A DNA stretch of 64,000 nucleotides from Ignatzschineria ureiclastica (GCF_003121845.1 NZ_QEWQ01000005.1:20937-84936), one strand, 5' to 3'. Shown: positions 37,996 to 47,690, counted from the first letter of the stretch. Notes: generated by a model not told the origin, from the letters alone. A program made the numbers and translations.

Positions 37996-38249
37996 TGGAT
38001 CTCTCTCCTTCAAATTTTTGATCACTAAATTAATTATTCTACACTAATTTTATAGAGAAATAACGGTAAGATAGCTAGAAATTTTTGTAAAAAAAGTTGA
38101 TGAAATTCCTTGCTTTATGTTTTGCTCAGAGTGACGTAGAATAAAGAACGATTCACTTTAAAAAGAGTGAATAACGAATATCTCTTTCTTAATCATTATC
38201 CTTCAATAATGAACAATCACTAAATAATAATGAAAGGTGATTCATATTC

Positions 38250-39014
38250 ATGAAAATTACTACATGGAACGTTAATTCCATCAATGTCCGTTTAACGCAT
38301 CTTCTCTCTTTTCTTGAAACTGAAAAGCCCGACGTCATTGGTTTACAGGAGTTGAAAGCCCCCAATGACAAATTTCCATTAGCAGAAATAGAGGCAACCG
38401 GTTATCACGTGGTACTTAATGGTCAGCCGACTTATAACGGTGTTGCTTTAATTGCGAGTCAGCCAATTGACGATGTGGTACTTGATATTCCCGGCTTTGA
38501 TTCAGAAGAAAAACGGGTGATTACCGGAACAGTCGCCGGTGTACGCATTGTGAATGCTTATGTACCTAATGGGCAAAATCCTGATTCTAATAAGTATGAA
38601 TATAAATTACGGTGGTTGACAGCTTTTACTGATTACCTTGAACAATTGCTTGAAGAATATCCTCAATTGATCGTTATCGGGGACTTTAATATCGCCCCTA
38701 CAGATGATGATGTTCATAATCCTGCTTCATGGAAAGGGAAGATACTCTGTACTGATCAAGAACGAGCCGCTTTTCAAGGATTACTTGATCTAGGTTTCTT
38801 AGATACTTTGCGTATTGAAGCGAAACCGAAAGGAACTTTTACCTGGTGGGATTATCGGCAGGGCGGATTTGAGAAAAATAGTGGTATTCGTATTGATCAT
38901 CTATTATCATCGAAAGTATTAGGCCGTCGATATCAGGCATCAATGGTTCATCTTGATTATAGGGCCTTAGAGCGACCGTCAGATCATGCGCCGGTCTCTG
39001 CCGTATTTAAATAA
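38250..39014 (+). CDS. xthA: exodeoxyribonuclease III
   Basis: A 254-residue AP endonuclease/3'-exonuclease of the ExoIII (Xth) group acting in base excision repair. It begins MKITTWNVNSINVRLTHLL with the catalytic Asn, then GLQELKAPNDKFP (catalytic Glu), YNGVALIASQPI, NAYVPNGQ, VIGDFNIAPTDDDVHNP, and the end RIDHLLSSKVL and PSDHAPVSAVF with the catalytic Asp-His. The SD (AAAGGTGA) is at a usual distance. It stands alone. Confidence 0.95.
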   Translation: MKITTWNVNSINVRLTHLLSFLETEKPDVIGLQELKAPNDKFPLAEIEATGYHVVLNGQPTYNGVALIASQPIDDVVLDIPGFDSEEKRVITGTVAGVRIVNAYVPNGQNPDSNKYEYKLRWLTAFTDYLEQLLEEYPQLIVIGDFNIAPTDDDVHNPASWKGKILCTDQERAAFQGLLDLGFLDTLRIEAKPKGTFTWWDYRQGGFEKNSGIRIDHLLSSKVLGRRYQASMVHLDYRALERPSDHAPVSAVFK

Positions 39015-39084
39015 TGATTTATTACAACTATTAAAAATGAAAGTATAAAAGGTGACCGCTATAGAGACTATTTCTGAATAAAAT

Positions 39085-39151
39085 TTGTTCAATATTGGTT
39101 CAAAATCTATTCGAAATTTATTCAAAGTTTATTCCAAATTTATTCAAAAGA
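39085..39151 (+). repeat. 11-bp direct repeat array upstream of dapA
   Basis: Five consecutive 11-base units resembling TATTCAAAATT occupy 39097-39151 (GGTTCAAAATC, TATTCGAAATT, TATTCAAAGTT, TATTCCAAATT, TATTCAAAAGA), with a weaker sixth unit, TTGTTCAATAT, at 39085-39095. One unit per helical turn puts all A tracts on one face. It is inside the 290-base xthA-dapA gap, about 155 bases before dapA. Confidence 0.65.
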
Positions 39152-39305
39152 TAATTTGAGTATTACTCAAAGCGATGAATAAGGGATATATTAAGTATGT
39201 ACATAAGATATGTGTTAGTTATATATATAGTATATATAGGATATTAAACTTGAATAATGAGTTTTCTTAAGTTACCGGATACACGCATTTCATAAAGGAG
39301 AAAGT

Positions 39306-40178
39306 ATGTTTGGTGGTAGTATTGTGGCGATTGCCACACCGATGTTTCCTGATGGTCGAATTGATTACGATACATTTGAAAAGTTGGTTGAATTTCATAT
39401 CGAAAATAAGACTGATGCGATTGTTGCTGTAGGTACAACGGGTGAATCTGCAACTGTCAATTTTGATGAGCATCGTGAAGTTGTTAAACGCGTTGTTCAA
39501 TATGTTAATGGGCGTGTGCCTGTTATTGCTGGAACGGGTGGCAATTCTACAGAAGAGGCAATTCGTTTAACACATTGGGCTGCTGAAGATGGTGCGGATG
39601 CATGTTTGCTTGTTGCGCCTTACTATAATAAACCTCCTCAAGAAGGGCTCTACCAACACTTTAAATTAATTGCGGAAACAGTAGATATCCCTCAAATTCT
39701 CTATAATGTGCCAGGAAGAACGTGTTCTGATATTCAAGTTGATACAGTTGCAAGGTTAGCTGAACTTAAAAATATCGTTGCAATTAAAGAGGCGAGTACT
39801 TTTGAACGTGTAGAGCAATTGATTCGCCGAGTAGGAGATCAAATTGATGTTTTAACAGGTGAAGATGGGATCGCTGCTAAATGTGTGCTAGCGGGCGCTA
39901 AAGGGGTAATCTCGGTCACTGCTAATGTTGTACCTCTTCAAATGCATGAGATGATTGCCGCTGCGCTTGCGGGAGATGAAGCAAGAGCGTATGAAATTAA
40001 TGATCAAATCAAAGAATTGCATCATGTGCTCTTTTTAGAAACAAATCCTATTCCGGTAAAATGGGTATTGCAAGAGATGAAAAAAATCCATGCGGGAATT
40101 AGACTTCCTCTTGTGCCACTTGATAAGCAATATCATTTGACTGTACGTGAAGCGATGAAAAATGCTGGTATTTCTTAA
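39306..40178 (+). CDS. dapA: 4-hydroxy-tetrahydrodipicolinate synthase
   Basis: DapA condenses pyruvate with aspartate semialdehyde, entering the lysine/diaminopimelate pathway that feeds peptidoglycan. The 290-residue TIM barrel has FGGSIVAIATPM, VGTTGESATVNFDEH, VIAGTGGNSTEEAI, the proton relay Tyr region LYNVPGRTCSD and the Schiff-base lysine in IVAIKEAS (about 161). AAAGGAG precedes the ATG. bamC follows, as in E. coli, but 143 bases away with a possible separate -10 (TATAAT at 40241-40246). Confidence 0.96.
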   Translation: MFGGSIVAIATPMFPDGRIDYDTFEKLVEFHIENKTDAIVAVGTTGESATVNFDEHREVVKRVVQYVNGRVPVIAGTGGNSTEEAIRLTHWAAEDGADACLLVAPYYNKPPQEGLYQHFKLIAETVDIPQILYNVPGRTCSDIQVDTVARLAELKNIVAIKEASTFERVEQLIRRVGDQIDVLTGEDGIAAKCVLAGAKGVISVTANVVPLQMHEMIAAALAGDEARAYEINDQIKELHHVLFLETNPIPVKWVLQEMKKIHAGIRLPLVPLDKQYHLTVREAMKNAGIS

Positions 40179-40240
40179 TTCGATCTTATTGAAGGAATCA
40201 GTTTGATCGGATAAAAAGAGCAATCAGTTTGTTTTTACGT

Positions 40241-40246
40241 TATAAT
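40241..40246 (+). promoter_or_regulatory. possible -10 element before bamC
   Basis: A consensus TATAAT lies 75 bases before the bamC ATG. No matching -35 hexamer is seen 16-18 bases upstream, so the promoter is weakly supported. Confidence 0.35.
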
Positions 40247-40321
40247 CCCACAAAAAGTATTTTGTGATTAATGAAAATCGCTCATACAATAACAAGAATT
40301 TATTCGTTAAGGATTAGGTCC

Positions 40322-41359
40322 ATGTATACAAAAAAAATAGCGTTTGCGGTATTGCTATCAGGCTTGGTAATTAGCGGTTGCTCTACGCAAAAAGTGCAAC
40401 CTCGGGATAGCTTGCGTTATTTATCATCATCGCAAGTTAATCCACTGGAGTATCCACCAAGCTTATTGAAGACAACAGCGACAGATACGGTAGCGACTAC
40501 GACACTTAAAGAGTATCGTCAACATCAGAAGCAAGTTGTCCAAAAAGTATTACCTACAGGAGACAGCGCTGGTCTAACCTTTATAGAATCTGAAGGCGGA
40601 CGTCGTTGGATCAATACAGGGCATTCGCCTGATTATGTTTGGCAACAAGTACAACAACTTGTTCGTCAGCTTGGTTTAGAGATTGAATCACAAACACCTG
40701 AAGCGGGTATTATTGAAACTAAGTGGGCTGAAAACCAAGCGAATGTAGATGATGGTTTTATCCGTGGCTTAATTCGTAAAGTCGCCGGTAACTTACTAGG
40801 TTCTACTTCTAAGGATAAGTTCAAGATTCGTTTAGAGCGTGATGGAGATCGAGTATTAGTCTTTGTGACACATTACTCTCTTAAAGATGAGGCAACGGGT
40901 AATGAACAACAATTCCATAAATGGGTTGATGGTGGGAGTGATCCGGAACTTGAAGCTGAATTCTTAGCGCGATTATCTGCACGTTTAGGCGTAGGAGGCG
41001 ATGGTCTCGGTGCCTCGGGAAAGGGTGGTAGTATCCCGGCTATTGATCGAGAAGGGATGCGCCTCACCATAAGTAATAGATCACCACAAGATGTATGGAA
41101 ACAATTGGGTGATATTTTAGATGATGGTTCTGAATTTAATGTTTTAGAGCAATATTCTGATATCAACACTTATCGAGTTGGACGGACAACTAAAAAACGT
41201 CGGTTTTTCTTCTTCACACGCTATGATCGTGAAGGGGAAGTATATTACGTTCGCGTGAATGAGTTGGGTAATGGCCAGGCAAAAATTGATATCCAACCTG
41301 TCTTGACGCTCAATCACTTAGAAGAGTTAGTGGATCGAATTTCAACTAAACTTCAATAA
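40322..41359 (+). CDS. bamC: outer membrane protein assembly factor BamC
   Basis: BamC is a lipoprotein of the BAM complex that inserts beta-barrel proteins in the outer membrane. The 345-residue precursor (E. coli 344) has a signal peptide with lipobox LVISGC (Cys20). The N-terminal unstructured segment with YLSSSQVNPLEYPPSL binds BamD in the family. Two helix-grip domains follow (about 100-215 and 235-345). ATG 40322 places the lipobox correctly; the frame from 40271 would add 17 residues. Lipid attachment would require Lnt, encoded at 19.3 kb. Confidence 0.9.
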   Translation: MYTKKIAFAVLLSGLVISGCSTQKVQPRDSLRYLSSSQVNPLEYPPSLLKTTATDTVATTTLKEYRQHQKQVVQKVLPTGDSAGLTFIESEGGRRWINTGHSPDYVWQQVQQLVRQLGLEIESQTPEAGIIETKWAENQANVDDGFIRGLIRKVAGNLLGSTSKDKFKIRLERDGDRVLVFVTHYSLKDEATGNEQQFHKWVDGGSDPELEAEFLARLSARLGVGGDGLGASGKGGSIPAIDREGMRLTISNRSPQDVWKQLGDILDDGSEFNVLEQYSDINTYRVGRTTKKRRFFFFTRYDREGEVYYVRVNELGNGQAKIDIQPVLTLNHLEELVDRISTKLQ

Positions 41360-41440
41360 ATTCGACAACCTTATCAAATCAGCTGTTAAGTTGTAGAATA
41401 TTGTAAGTTTAGAATCGTTATTCACAATTTTGGTAAAATA

Positions 41441-41475
41441 AAAACGCTCGATTGATTAATCGGGCGTTTTGTTTA
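41441..41475 (+). terminator. intrinsic terminator after bamC
   Basis: Stem AAAACGCTCGATT (41441-41453) with AATCGGGCGTTTT (41458-41470), one wobble, four-base loop. It lies 48 bases before the mutL start. Confidence 0.85.
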
Positions 41476-41522
41476 TGTACAATAAGTACAATAAGCTATC
41501 TCAGAAGGAGCAGAGAGAGGAT

Positions 41523-43469
41523 ATGGGACAGAAAATTGCGAAACTTGATCCGCATGTCATTAACCAGATTGCCGCTGGTGAAGTGGTTGAGAGACCGGCT
41601 TCAGTTGTGAAAGAGTTAGTTGAGAATAGTATCGATGCCAATGCTACTGAAATCGTAATAGATATTCGTGCTGGGGGCATCGAGCAGATTATTGTACAAG
41701 ATAATGGGAGTGGGATTGCTAAGGAGGATCTAAGTCTTGCTTTATCAAGTCACTCCACGAGCAAGATTCGTTCAGCCAATGATCTAGAAGAGATCGCCAC
41801 TTTAGGTTTTAGAGGAGAAGCGTTACCGAGTATTGCGGCAGTTTCTCGCCTAACACTTATTTCTAGAGAAGCGGGAGCAGAGTATGCCTTTAAAGTGCAG
41901 AGTAAAGGCCATGATGAAATTAATGAGCCGATGCCGGCATCGCTCCCTCAAGGTACTCGGATTGAAGTTTTTGATCTCTTTTTTAATGTTCCAGCAAGAC
42001 GGAAGTTTTTACGCACTGAGAGAACAGAGCTAAGTCATATTGAAACTTTAGTGAAGCGGTTAGCGCTTATTCGTTTCGATATTAGTTTCACTCTTATTCA
42101 TAATGGGCGTGAGCTTTTTTCAGCGCCTATTGCTGAGACAATGGCACAAAAACAGGCCAGAATAGGACAAGTTTTTAATCAAGAATTTTTAGATAATTGT
42201 TTCCACTTTTCACATACTAAAGAAGTGGTGATTGATGATGTGGGGACAACTCGAATTTTAACGTTAGAAGGTTGGGTTGCAAAACCCACTTTTTTCCGCA
42301 ATAACAATGAATGGCAGTATGTCTATGTGAATGGGCGAATGGTCAAAGATCGTCTTGTGGCGCATGCAATTCGTCAAGCTTATCGAGATGTCATGTACAG
42401 TGATAAACATCCCGCTTTTGTGGTCTATTTTACGCTTGATCCTGCTGCTGTAGATGTTAATGCTCATCCCCAAAAACATGAGGTGCGGTTTCGAGAGTCG
42501 CGAATTGTTCATAACTTCCTTTTTAGTACCTTTAATCATGTCATCTCTCGGCCGGAAGTTTTAGAGGGGAGTGATGCGCTTCCTGTTGTGGCTTCAATAG
42601 AGGATAAACAGCCCTTATCAGTACAAGAAGCGCCATCAGAGAGTCGTGCCATTGCAAATCAACGGCAAACAGGGCTCTCTTTTGGCAATCAATATGGTGG
42701 GCAGGGTAAGTCTTATAAACCTCTTAATCTCTATGAAGCGATTGGTGCCGGTCGCAATATATCAAATTCATCAGGGCAACAAGCATTTGCAGGGCTAATA
42801 GATAGAACTTCTTCAACCACAGGCAATCATTCAGCGACTGATCAAATCGGTAATGAAAATGATCAAGATTTCGATCCCGATGATGCGCCGTTAGGTTATG
42901 CGCTCGGGCAACTTCATGAGGCCTATATTTTGGCGGAGAATCGGCAGGGTTTGGTGATGGTGGATATGCATGCCGCTCATGAGCGAATTATTTATGAACG
43001 TTTTAAGAGTGCAGTGGATACGGATAAAGGGATTGTCAGACAAGCCTTATTAATTCCTAAAACTATTGAAGTAACCTCGAAAGAGATTGCGCTTGTAGAG
43101 GAATTTCAGGCAGAACTTCACTCAATAGGTTTGATTTTAGAAGTATTAAGTCATAATTCCATTGTAGTACGAGAGGTTCCGGCGAGTTTAATTCGTGCTA
43201 ATATCGAGAAATTAGTGAGCGAAGTGTTACGAGATTTTGATCGCTATGGGTCTAGTCAAAAGATTACGGAACATATCCATGATATTCTTTCAACAATGGC
43301 TTGTCATAGCGCTATTCGTCATCATCGGCGTTTAACCTTACCAGAGATGAATGCGCTACTGAGAGATATGGAACGTACAGAGCGATCAGGACAGTGTAAT
43401 CATGGTCGTCCTACTTGGCGGTCGTTAGCATTGACTGATTTAGATAAACTCTTTTTACGAGGTGAGTAG
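41523..43469 (+). CDS. mutL: DNA mismatch repair protein MutL, endonuclease-type
   Basis: MutL couples mismatch recognition by MutS to strand incision. The 648-residue protein has the GHKL ATPase motifs ELVENSIDA (about 33), DNGSGI, and TLGFRGEALPSI, a linker rich in polar residues (about 345-455) and the C-terminal dimerisation domain. The latter includes DMHAAHERIIYE (about 481-492), matching the metal-binding DxHA(X)2E(X)4E endonuclease motif, plus ACHSAI and CNHGRP (about 625). E. coli MutL lacks these, so this protein probably nicks DNA itself. ATG 41523 is preferred; the frame from 41469 starts in the terminator. aroE starts one base into its stop. Confidence 0.95.
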   Translation: MGQKIAKLDPHVINQIAAGEVVERPASVVKELVENSIDANATEIVIDIRAGGIEQIIVQDNGSGIAKEDLSLALSSHSTSKIRSANDLEEIATLGFRGEALPSIAAVSRLTLISREAGAEYAFKVQSKGHDEINEPMPASLPQGTRIEVFDLFFNVPARRKFLRTERTELSHIETLVKRLALIRFDISFTLIHNGRELFSAPIAETMAQKQARIGQVFNQEFLDNCFHFSHTKEVVIDDVGTTRILTLEGWVAKPTFFRNNNEWQYVYVNGRMVKDRLVAHAIRQAYRDVMYSDKHPAFVVYFTLDPAAVDVNAHPQKHEVRFRESRIVHNFLFSTFNHVISRPEVLEGSDALPVVASIEDKQPLSVQEAPSESRAIANQRQTGLSFGNQYGGQGKSYKPLNLYEAIGAGRNISNSSGQQAFAGLIDRTSSTTGNHSATDQIGNENDQDFDPDDAPLGYALGQLHEAYILAENRQGLVMVDMHAAHERIIYERFKSAVDTDKGIVRQALLIPKTIEVTSKEIALVEEFQAELHSIGLILEVLSHNSIVVREVPASLIRANIEKLVSEVLRDFDRYGSSQKITEHIHDILSTMACHSAIRHHRRLTLPEMNALLRDMERTERSGQCNHGRPTWRSLALTDLDKLFLRGE

Positions 43470-44296
43470 TGAATTCAACAACCTTACAACGATGCGTTAT
43501 TTTTGGTAATCCCATTGCGCAATCGAAATCTCCAGAGATGCAGATGCAGTTTGCTCATAATGTCGGCGTTAATCTTGAATATCTAAAAGTTTTAACACCA
43601 CTCGATGATTTTGCAGGAACCTTAAAGCATTGGGTCAATCAAGGGATTGTTGGGGCTAATATTACCGTTCCGTTTAAAGAGGAAATATATCAACTGTGTG
43701 ATGATTTAACACCTGAAGCCCGCACAGCAAAAGCCGTCAATACAATTCGTATTCAAGAAGGGAAGATCTATGGTCATAATACTGATGGTATTGGACTTAT
43801 TCGGGATATAACCGAGCTAAAAGGAATTCAAATTGCCGGTAAGCGAGTCTTAGTATTAGGGGCCGGTGGGGCAGTTCGCGGCATTATGCAACCGCTTTTA
43901 GATCAAAAACCGCATTCTGTGATGATGAGTAATCGTACTTTGATTAAAGCAGAGCAATTAGTCCAAGAGTTTGCAAATAGTACACAATGTGATATTTCAG
44001 CAGTGGCTTGGCATGATTTACAAGATGAGTTTGATTTGATTATTAATGGGACAAGTGCCTCACTGCAACAAGATTTCCCGGCATTACCACAAGGAACGAT
44101 CGGTAGCGATACTATCGGTTATGATCTTGTTTATAGCAATCAACCCACTATTTTTATGGAATATATCTACGATAACGGTGGTAAAAAAGCCTATGATGGC
44201 TTAGGGATGCTCATTGAGCAAGGCGTATATGCCTTTGAATTTTGGTTTGGGAAGAAGCCCTCGATAGAGGGGGTAATGGCGATCTTTGGGCGGTAA
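43469..44296 (+). CDS. aroE: shikimate dehydrogenase (NADP+)
   Basis: AroE reduces 3-dehydroshikimate to shikimate for aromatic amino acids. The 275-residue protein has the substrate site FGNPIAQSKSPEMQ, GANITVPFKEEIYQL (catalytic Lys), NTIRIQEGKIYGHNTDGIG and the nucleotide loop VLVLGAGGAVRGIMQPL (about 126-142), followed by MSNRTL, the NADP-type NRT. It starts at GTG 43469 within TAGTG, overlapping the mutL stop by one base, so translation is probably coupled. Confidence 0.95.
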   Translation: MNSTTLQRCVIFGNPIAQSKSPEMQMQFAHNVGVNLEYLKVLTPLDDFAGTLKHWVNQGIVGANITVPFKEEIYQLCDDLTPEARTAKAVNTIRIQEGKIYGHNTDGIGLIRDITELKGIQIAGKRVLVLGAGGAVRGIMQPLLDQKPHSVMMSNRTLIKAEQLVQEFANSTQCDISAVAWHDLQDEFDLIINGTSASLQQDFPALPQGTIGSDTIGYDLVYSNQPTIFMEYIYDNGGKKAYDGLGMLIEQGVYAFEFWFGKKPSIEGVMAIFGR

Positions 44297-44431
44297 TATT
44301 GATAAACATTATTTCCCTTTTGGATCTTTAATACAAATAAGAAAGTTAAGCTAAAACGTGCCTTTAATCAGGCATTCAATCCTAGATTTTGATATCATTT
44401 GCAAAATCCATTCATGAAGGAAAAGAGAATT

Positions 44432-45178
44432 ATGTCTGAAGAAAAAACCCATTTTGGTTATCAAACGGTCGATCGTGATGAGAAAGAAGCGAAAGTTGCA
44501 GAAGTGTTTCACTCAGTGGCGAGTCGTTATGACGTGATGAATGATGTGATGAGTTTTGGGATTCATCGTCTTTGGAAAAATACAGCATTAAGTTTATCGG
44601 GTGCTAGACGTGGACAGAAAGTCCTTGATCTTGCCGGCGGTACCGGTGATTTAACGAAGCGTTTAAGTCAACGTGTAGGTGCTGAAGGCTTAGTGGTTTT
44701 ATCGGATATCAACGAATCAATGTTAGAAGAGGGGCGTAAACGTCTTATCAATGAAGGGATTGTTGGTAATGTGGAATTTAAACAGATTAATGCTGAGCAG
44801 ATTCCTTTTGAAGATGCGACTTTCGATTTAGTAACAATTGGTTTTGGGCTTCGTAACGTAACAGATAAAATGAAAGCGCTTAAAGAGATGCGTAGAGTCT
44901 TAAAACCTGGCGGTCGTCTTTTAGTGTTGGAGTTTTCTAAACCTGTGGTTCCTGGATTAGGGACGCTGTATGATTTCTATTCATTCCAAATTATTCCACG
45001 TATGGGCGAATTAATTGCAAAAGACGGCGATAGCTATCGCTATCTCTCTGAATCGATTCGGATGCATCCACCACAAGAAGAACTTCGCGATATGATGCTT
45101 GAAGCGGGATTTGATGAAGTGGATTATAAGAATTTAACCGGCGGGATTGTGGCAATTCATCGGGGATTTGTCTATTAA
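44432..45178 (+). CDS. ubiE: ubiquinone/menaquinone biosynthesis C-methyltransferase UbiE
   Basis: UbiE methylates the ring of demethoxy-ubiquinone (and demethylmenaquinone) using S-adenosylmethionine. The 248-residue protein has [25 protein letters not shown], the SAM motif [14 protein letters not shown] (about 68-81), [12 protein letters not shown]-like [11 protein letters not shown] and the end [23 protein letters not shown] 44432 follows AAGGAAAAGAG; a TTG-led frame from 44399 is longer than the family. ubiB follows after 129 bases, without ubiJ in between. Confidence 0.95.
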   Translation: MSEEKTHFGYQTVDRDEKEAKVAEVFHSVASRYDVMNDVMSFGIHRLWKNTALSLSGARRGQKVLDLAGGTGDLTKRLSQRVGAEGLVVLSDINESMLEEGRKRLINEGIVGNVEFKQINAEQIPFEDATFDLVTIGFGLRNVTDKMKALKEMRRVLKPGGRLLVLEFSKPVVPGLGTLYDFYSFQIIPRMGELIAKDGDSYRYLSESIRMHPPQEELRDMMLEAGFDEVDYKNLTGGIVAIHRGFVY

Positions 45179-45307
45179 ATATTAGCCTAAGAATTAGCCT
45201 AAGTGCTAGTTAATATAGAGTTTATCAACTTTAATGATAAGCTCTGATTATTAGTAGGGATTGTAGAGAATTCCTACTTCATATTCTGTTTACTTAAGGA
45301 TAATTAG

Positions 45308-46939
45308 ATGATTTCTCGTGGTTTGCGTATGATCAAAATTTGGTGGGTATTCCTCAGGTTTGGTCTATATGATCTTGCTTTTATGGTGCCGGGACTGCGG
45401 CATCTTCGGTTTCTTAAACCGGTGTTGTCTCTTTTTAATGGCTATAAAACAACGCCATTGCCGGTGCGTATTCGCCTTGCTTTAGAACAACTCGGACCTA
45501 CATTTATTAAATTAGGGCAGGCGCTCTCAACGAGATATGATCTGCTTGATAAAGAGATTGTCGATGAGTTAGTAAAGCTACAGGATAGTGTGCCACCATT
45601 TCCAAGTGATGTAGCGATCAATATTATTGAAAAGGCTTATCAAAAGCCGCTTAATCAAATATTCCGCTCTTTTGATGAAACGCCGATTGCAGCAGCCTCT
45701 ATTGCACAGGTACACGGAGCAGTGCTTCTCAATGGTCAAGAGGTTGTTGTTAAAGTCGTACGTCCCGGTATTCAAAAAGTGATTAAGCGAGATATCGGTC
45801 TGATGGAAGTGCTGGCATATACTATTGAACGCTACTATCCGGATGGTAAACGGCTTCGTCCAGTAGAGATTGTAGAAGAGCATGCACGGACAATTTTGAA
45901 TGAACTTGATTTGACGATTGAAGCTGCAAATGGCGCACAATTAAGAGAGAATTTTAAAGGTTCAAGAGCGCTCTATGTGCCTGAGATCTATATCGATTAT
46001 GTGCGTAAAAATGTTTTTGTGATGGAGCGTATTTCCGGCGTTCCTGTCGGTGATATTGAAACCTTAAAAGCCTTAGGGGTAGATATCCCATTACTTGCTA
46101 AACGAAGTGTTGATGTCTTCTTTACCCAAGTCTTTGAACATAGTTTTTTTCATGCGGATATGCATCCCGGTAATATCTTTGTGGATGTGACGAATCCGAA
46201 AGATCCCACTTATATTGCGCTAGATTTCGGTATTATTGGAACGTTGAATGAAGATGATCAGCATTATCTTGCAAGTAATTTTTTAGCCTTTTTTAATCGA
46301 GATTATCTTAAAGTTGCTGAACTTCATGTGGAATCTGGTTGGGTACCGCCAGATACGCCGGTGGGAGATTTTGAAGCAGTGATTCGCTCCCTTTGTGAAC
46401 CCGTATTCAATAAACCTTTAAAAGATATCTCTTTTGGTGGTTTTCTATTATCACTCTTTCAAACGGCGCGTCGCTTTAAAATGGAGATGCAACCACAATT
46501 GATGTTGTTGCAGAAGACACTTTTTGCAATTGAGGGCTTAGGACGAGAACTGTATCCTGATTTAGATCTATGGGAAACGGCAAAACCTTACCTTGTTGAT
46601 TTTGTGAAGAGAAAGCGTGGGCCAAAAGCGATTATAAAACGGTATAAGCACGATCTACCCATCTGGCTTGAACAGATTCCGGATATGATGCAAAACGGGA
46701 ATATTGTTTTACGTCAAGCTGTGAAAGGTGAGTTGAAGGTGAACCTCGCCCAAACACAATGGGAGCAATTACAAGCCATTCAGTCTGAAGAGAGTAAGCG
46801 TAGAATTTTTGGGGGTGTTGGTGCTGTATTTTTATTAGCGCTATTACTTAAATGGGATGATCTATCACTAGGGGGTACAGTTTCTATCTCCTTATTCGGA
46901 TTATTATTTTTCTATCTATCGTTACGAAAAAGGCGGTAA
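45308..46939 (+). CDS. ubiB: ubiquinone biosynthesis regulatory kinase-like protein UbiB
   Basis: UbiB is a membrane-bound atypical kinase/ATPase of the UbiB/COQ8 family needed for ubiquinone synthesis. The 543-residue protein (E. coli 546) has the KxGQ motif in FIKLGQALSTRYDLL, the Ala-rich loop PIAAASIAQVHGA, VVKVVRPGI, the catalytic HADMHPGNIF and metal-binding ALDFGIIG. Two hydrophobic segments at the C-terminus (VGAVFLLALLLKW and ISLFGLLFFYLSL) anchor it to the membrane. No SD stronger than AAGGATAATTAG precedes the ATG. Confidence 0.95.
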   Translation: MISRGLRMIKIWWVFLRFGLYDLAFMVPGLRHLRFLKPVLSLFNGYKTTPLPVRIRLALEQLGPTFIKLGQALSTRYDLLDKEIVDELVKLQDSVPPFPSDVAINIIEKAYQKPLNQIFRSFDETPIAAASIAQVHGAVLLNGQEVVVKVVRPGIQKVIKRDIGLMEVLAYTIERYYPDGKRLRPVEIVEEHARTILNELDLTIEAANGAQLRENFKGSRALYVPEIYIDYVRKNVFVMERISGVPVGDIETLKALGVDIPLLAKRSVDVFFTQVFEHSFFHADMHPGNIFVDVTNPKDPTYIALDFGIIGTLNEDDQHYLASNFLAFFNRDYLKVAELHVESGWVPPDTPVGDFEAVIRSLCEPVFNKPLKDISFGGFLLSLFQTARRFKMEMQPQLMLLQKTLFAIEGLGRELYPDLDLWETAKPYLVDFVKRKRGPKAIIKRYKHDLPIWLEQIPDMMQNGNIVLRQAVKGELKVNLAQTQWEQLQAIQSEESKRRIFGGVGAVFLLALLLKWDDLSLGGTVSISLFGLLFFYLSLRKRR

Positions 46940-47095
46940 CCTGCTGATATTTTTTGTTGTGTGTGATAATCTTAAGAAAGAATTTTAAAAAGAAATTGAT
47001 TTAACACAATTCTTTGCAAAATATCATCTATAATGAAGGGAGAATATCTTGATAATAATCAGGATAGGGCAGAATTTTTATAAGGAGAGAAGTCA

Positions 47096-47530
47096 ATGAA
47101 AAAATTAGCATTAGCAGCAATCTTAGCAGTAACGACTATGGGCGTTTCTATGGCGCAAGCGGATACTGATGCAGTTATTAAATATCGTAAAGCTGCTTTC
47201 ACCGTTGCAGGTTGGAATATGGGCGTTTTAGGTGGCATGCTTAAAGGCGAAATCGATTACAATCCTGAAGAAGCAGTATCAGCAGCAAAACGCATTAATG
47301 AAATGGCGAAAGCTGTGGGTGCGACATTCGTTGATGGTACTTATGAAGGTACAAGTGCAAGTCCTAAAATTGCTGAAAATCGTGCAGAGTTTGATGCGGA
47401 TTTAGCGGCATTCATTGAAGAGAGTGGCAAAATGGTTGAAGCTGCAGGTGAAAAACAGACGCTTGCTCAACAAATGGGTAAATTAGGCGGCACTTGTAAG
47501 TCTTGTCATGATTCATTCAAATTAGATTAA
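47096..47530 (+). CDS. cytochrome c' family protein
   Basis: A 144-residue exported haem protein. The signal peptide (MKKLALAAILAVTTMGVSMAQA, given here as pieces up to about residue 22) is followed by a four-helix region with IKYRKAAFTVAGWNMGVL and a C-terminal haem-binding CKSCH (about 135-139) in GGTCKSCHDSFK, the class II (cytochrome c') pattern. The family binds NO or carries electrons in the periplasm. A strong SD (AAGGAGAG) precedes the ATG. It is flanked by terminators and is monocistronic. Confidence 0.9.
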   Translation: MKKLALAAILAVTTMGVSMAQADTDAVIKYRKAAFTVAGWNMGVLGGMLKGEIDYNPEEAVSAAKRINEMAKAVGATFVDGTYEGTSASPKIAENRAEFDADLAAFIEESGKMVEAAGEKQTLAQQMGKLGGTCKSCHDSFKLD

Positions 47531-47626
47531 TAGCCGATCGATGATTTTAAATCATCATCTTTAATCGATTCTTATTGTAACGGGCTTTTTTGTTAGGCTA
47601 TTACGATAAATCTAAGATACAATCAA

Positions 47627-47656
47627 GGGCGGTTAGCGTGGTGCTAGCCGCCTTTT
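47627..47656 (+). terminator. intrinsic terminator after the cytochrome c' gene
   Basis: Stem GGCGGTTAGC (47628-47637) with GCTAGCCGCC (47643-47652), one wobble, then TTTT. A second short palindrome, GATGATTT/AAATCATC at 47540-47556, lies right after the stop codon. Confidence 0.8.
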
Positions 47657-47690
47657 CTATATTTCCCACTTATAGGAGATTGATCGCGTC

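Noticed and set aside
38026-38249. Sigma-54/NtrC promoter for glnA
   Set aside because: No TGGCAC-N5-TTGCA-like sequence was found on the minus strand in the gap.
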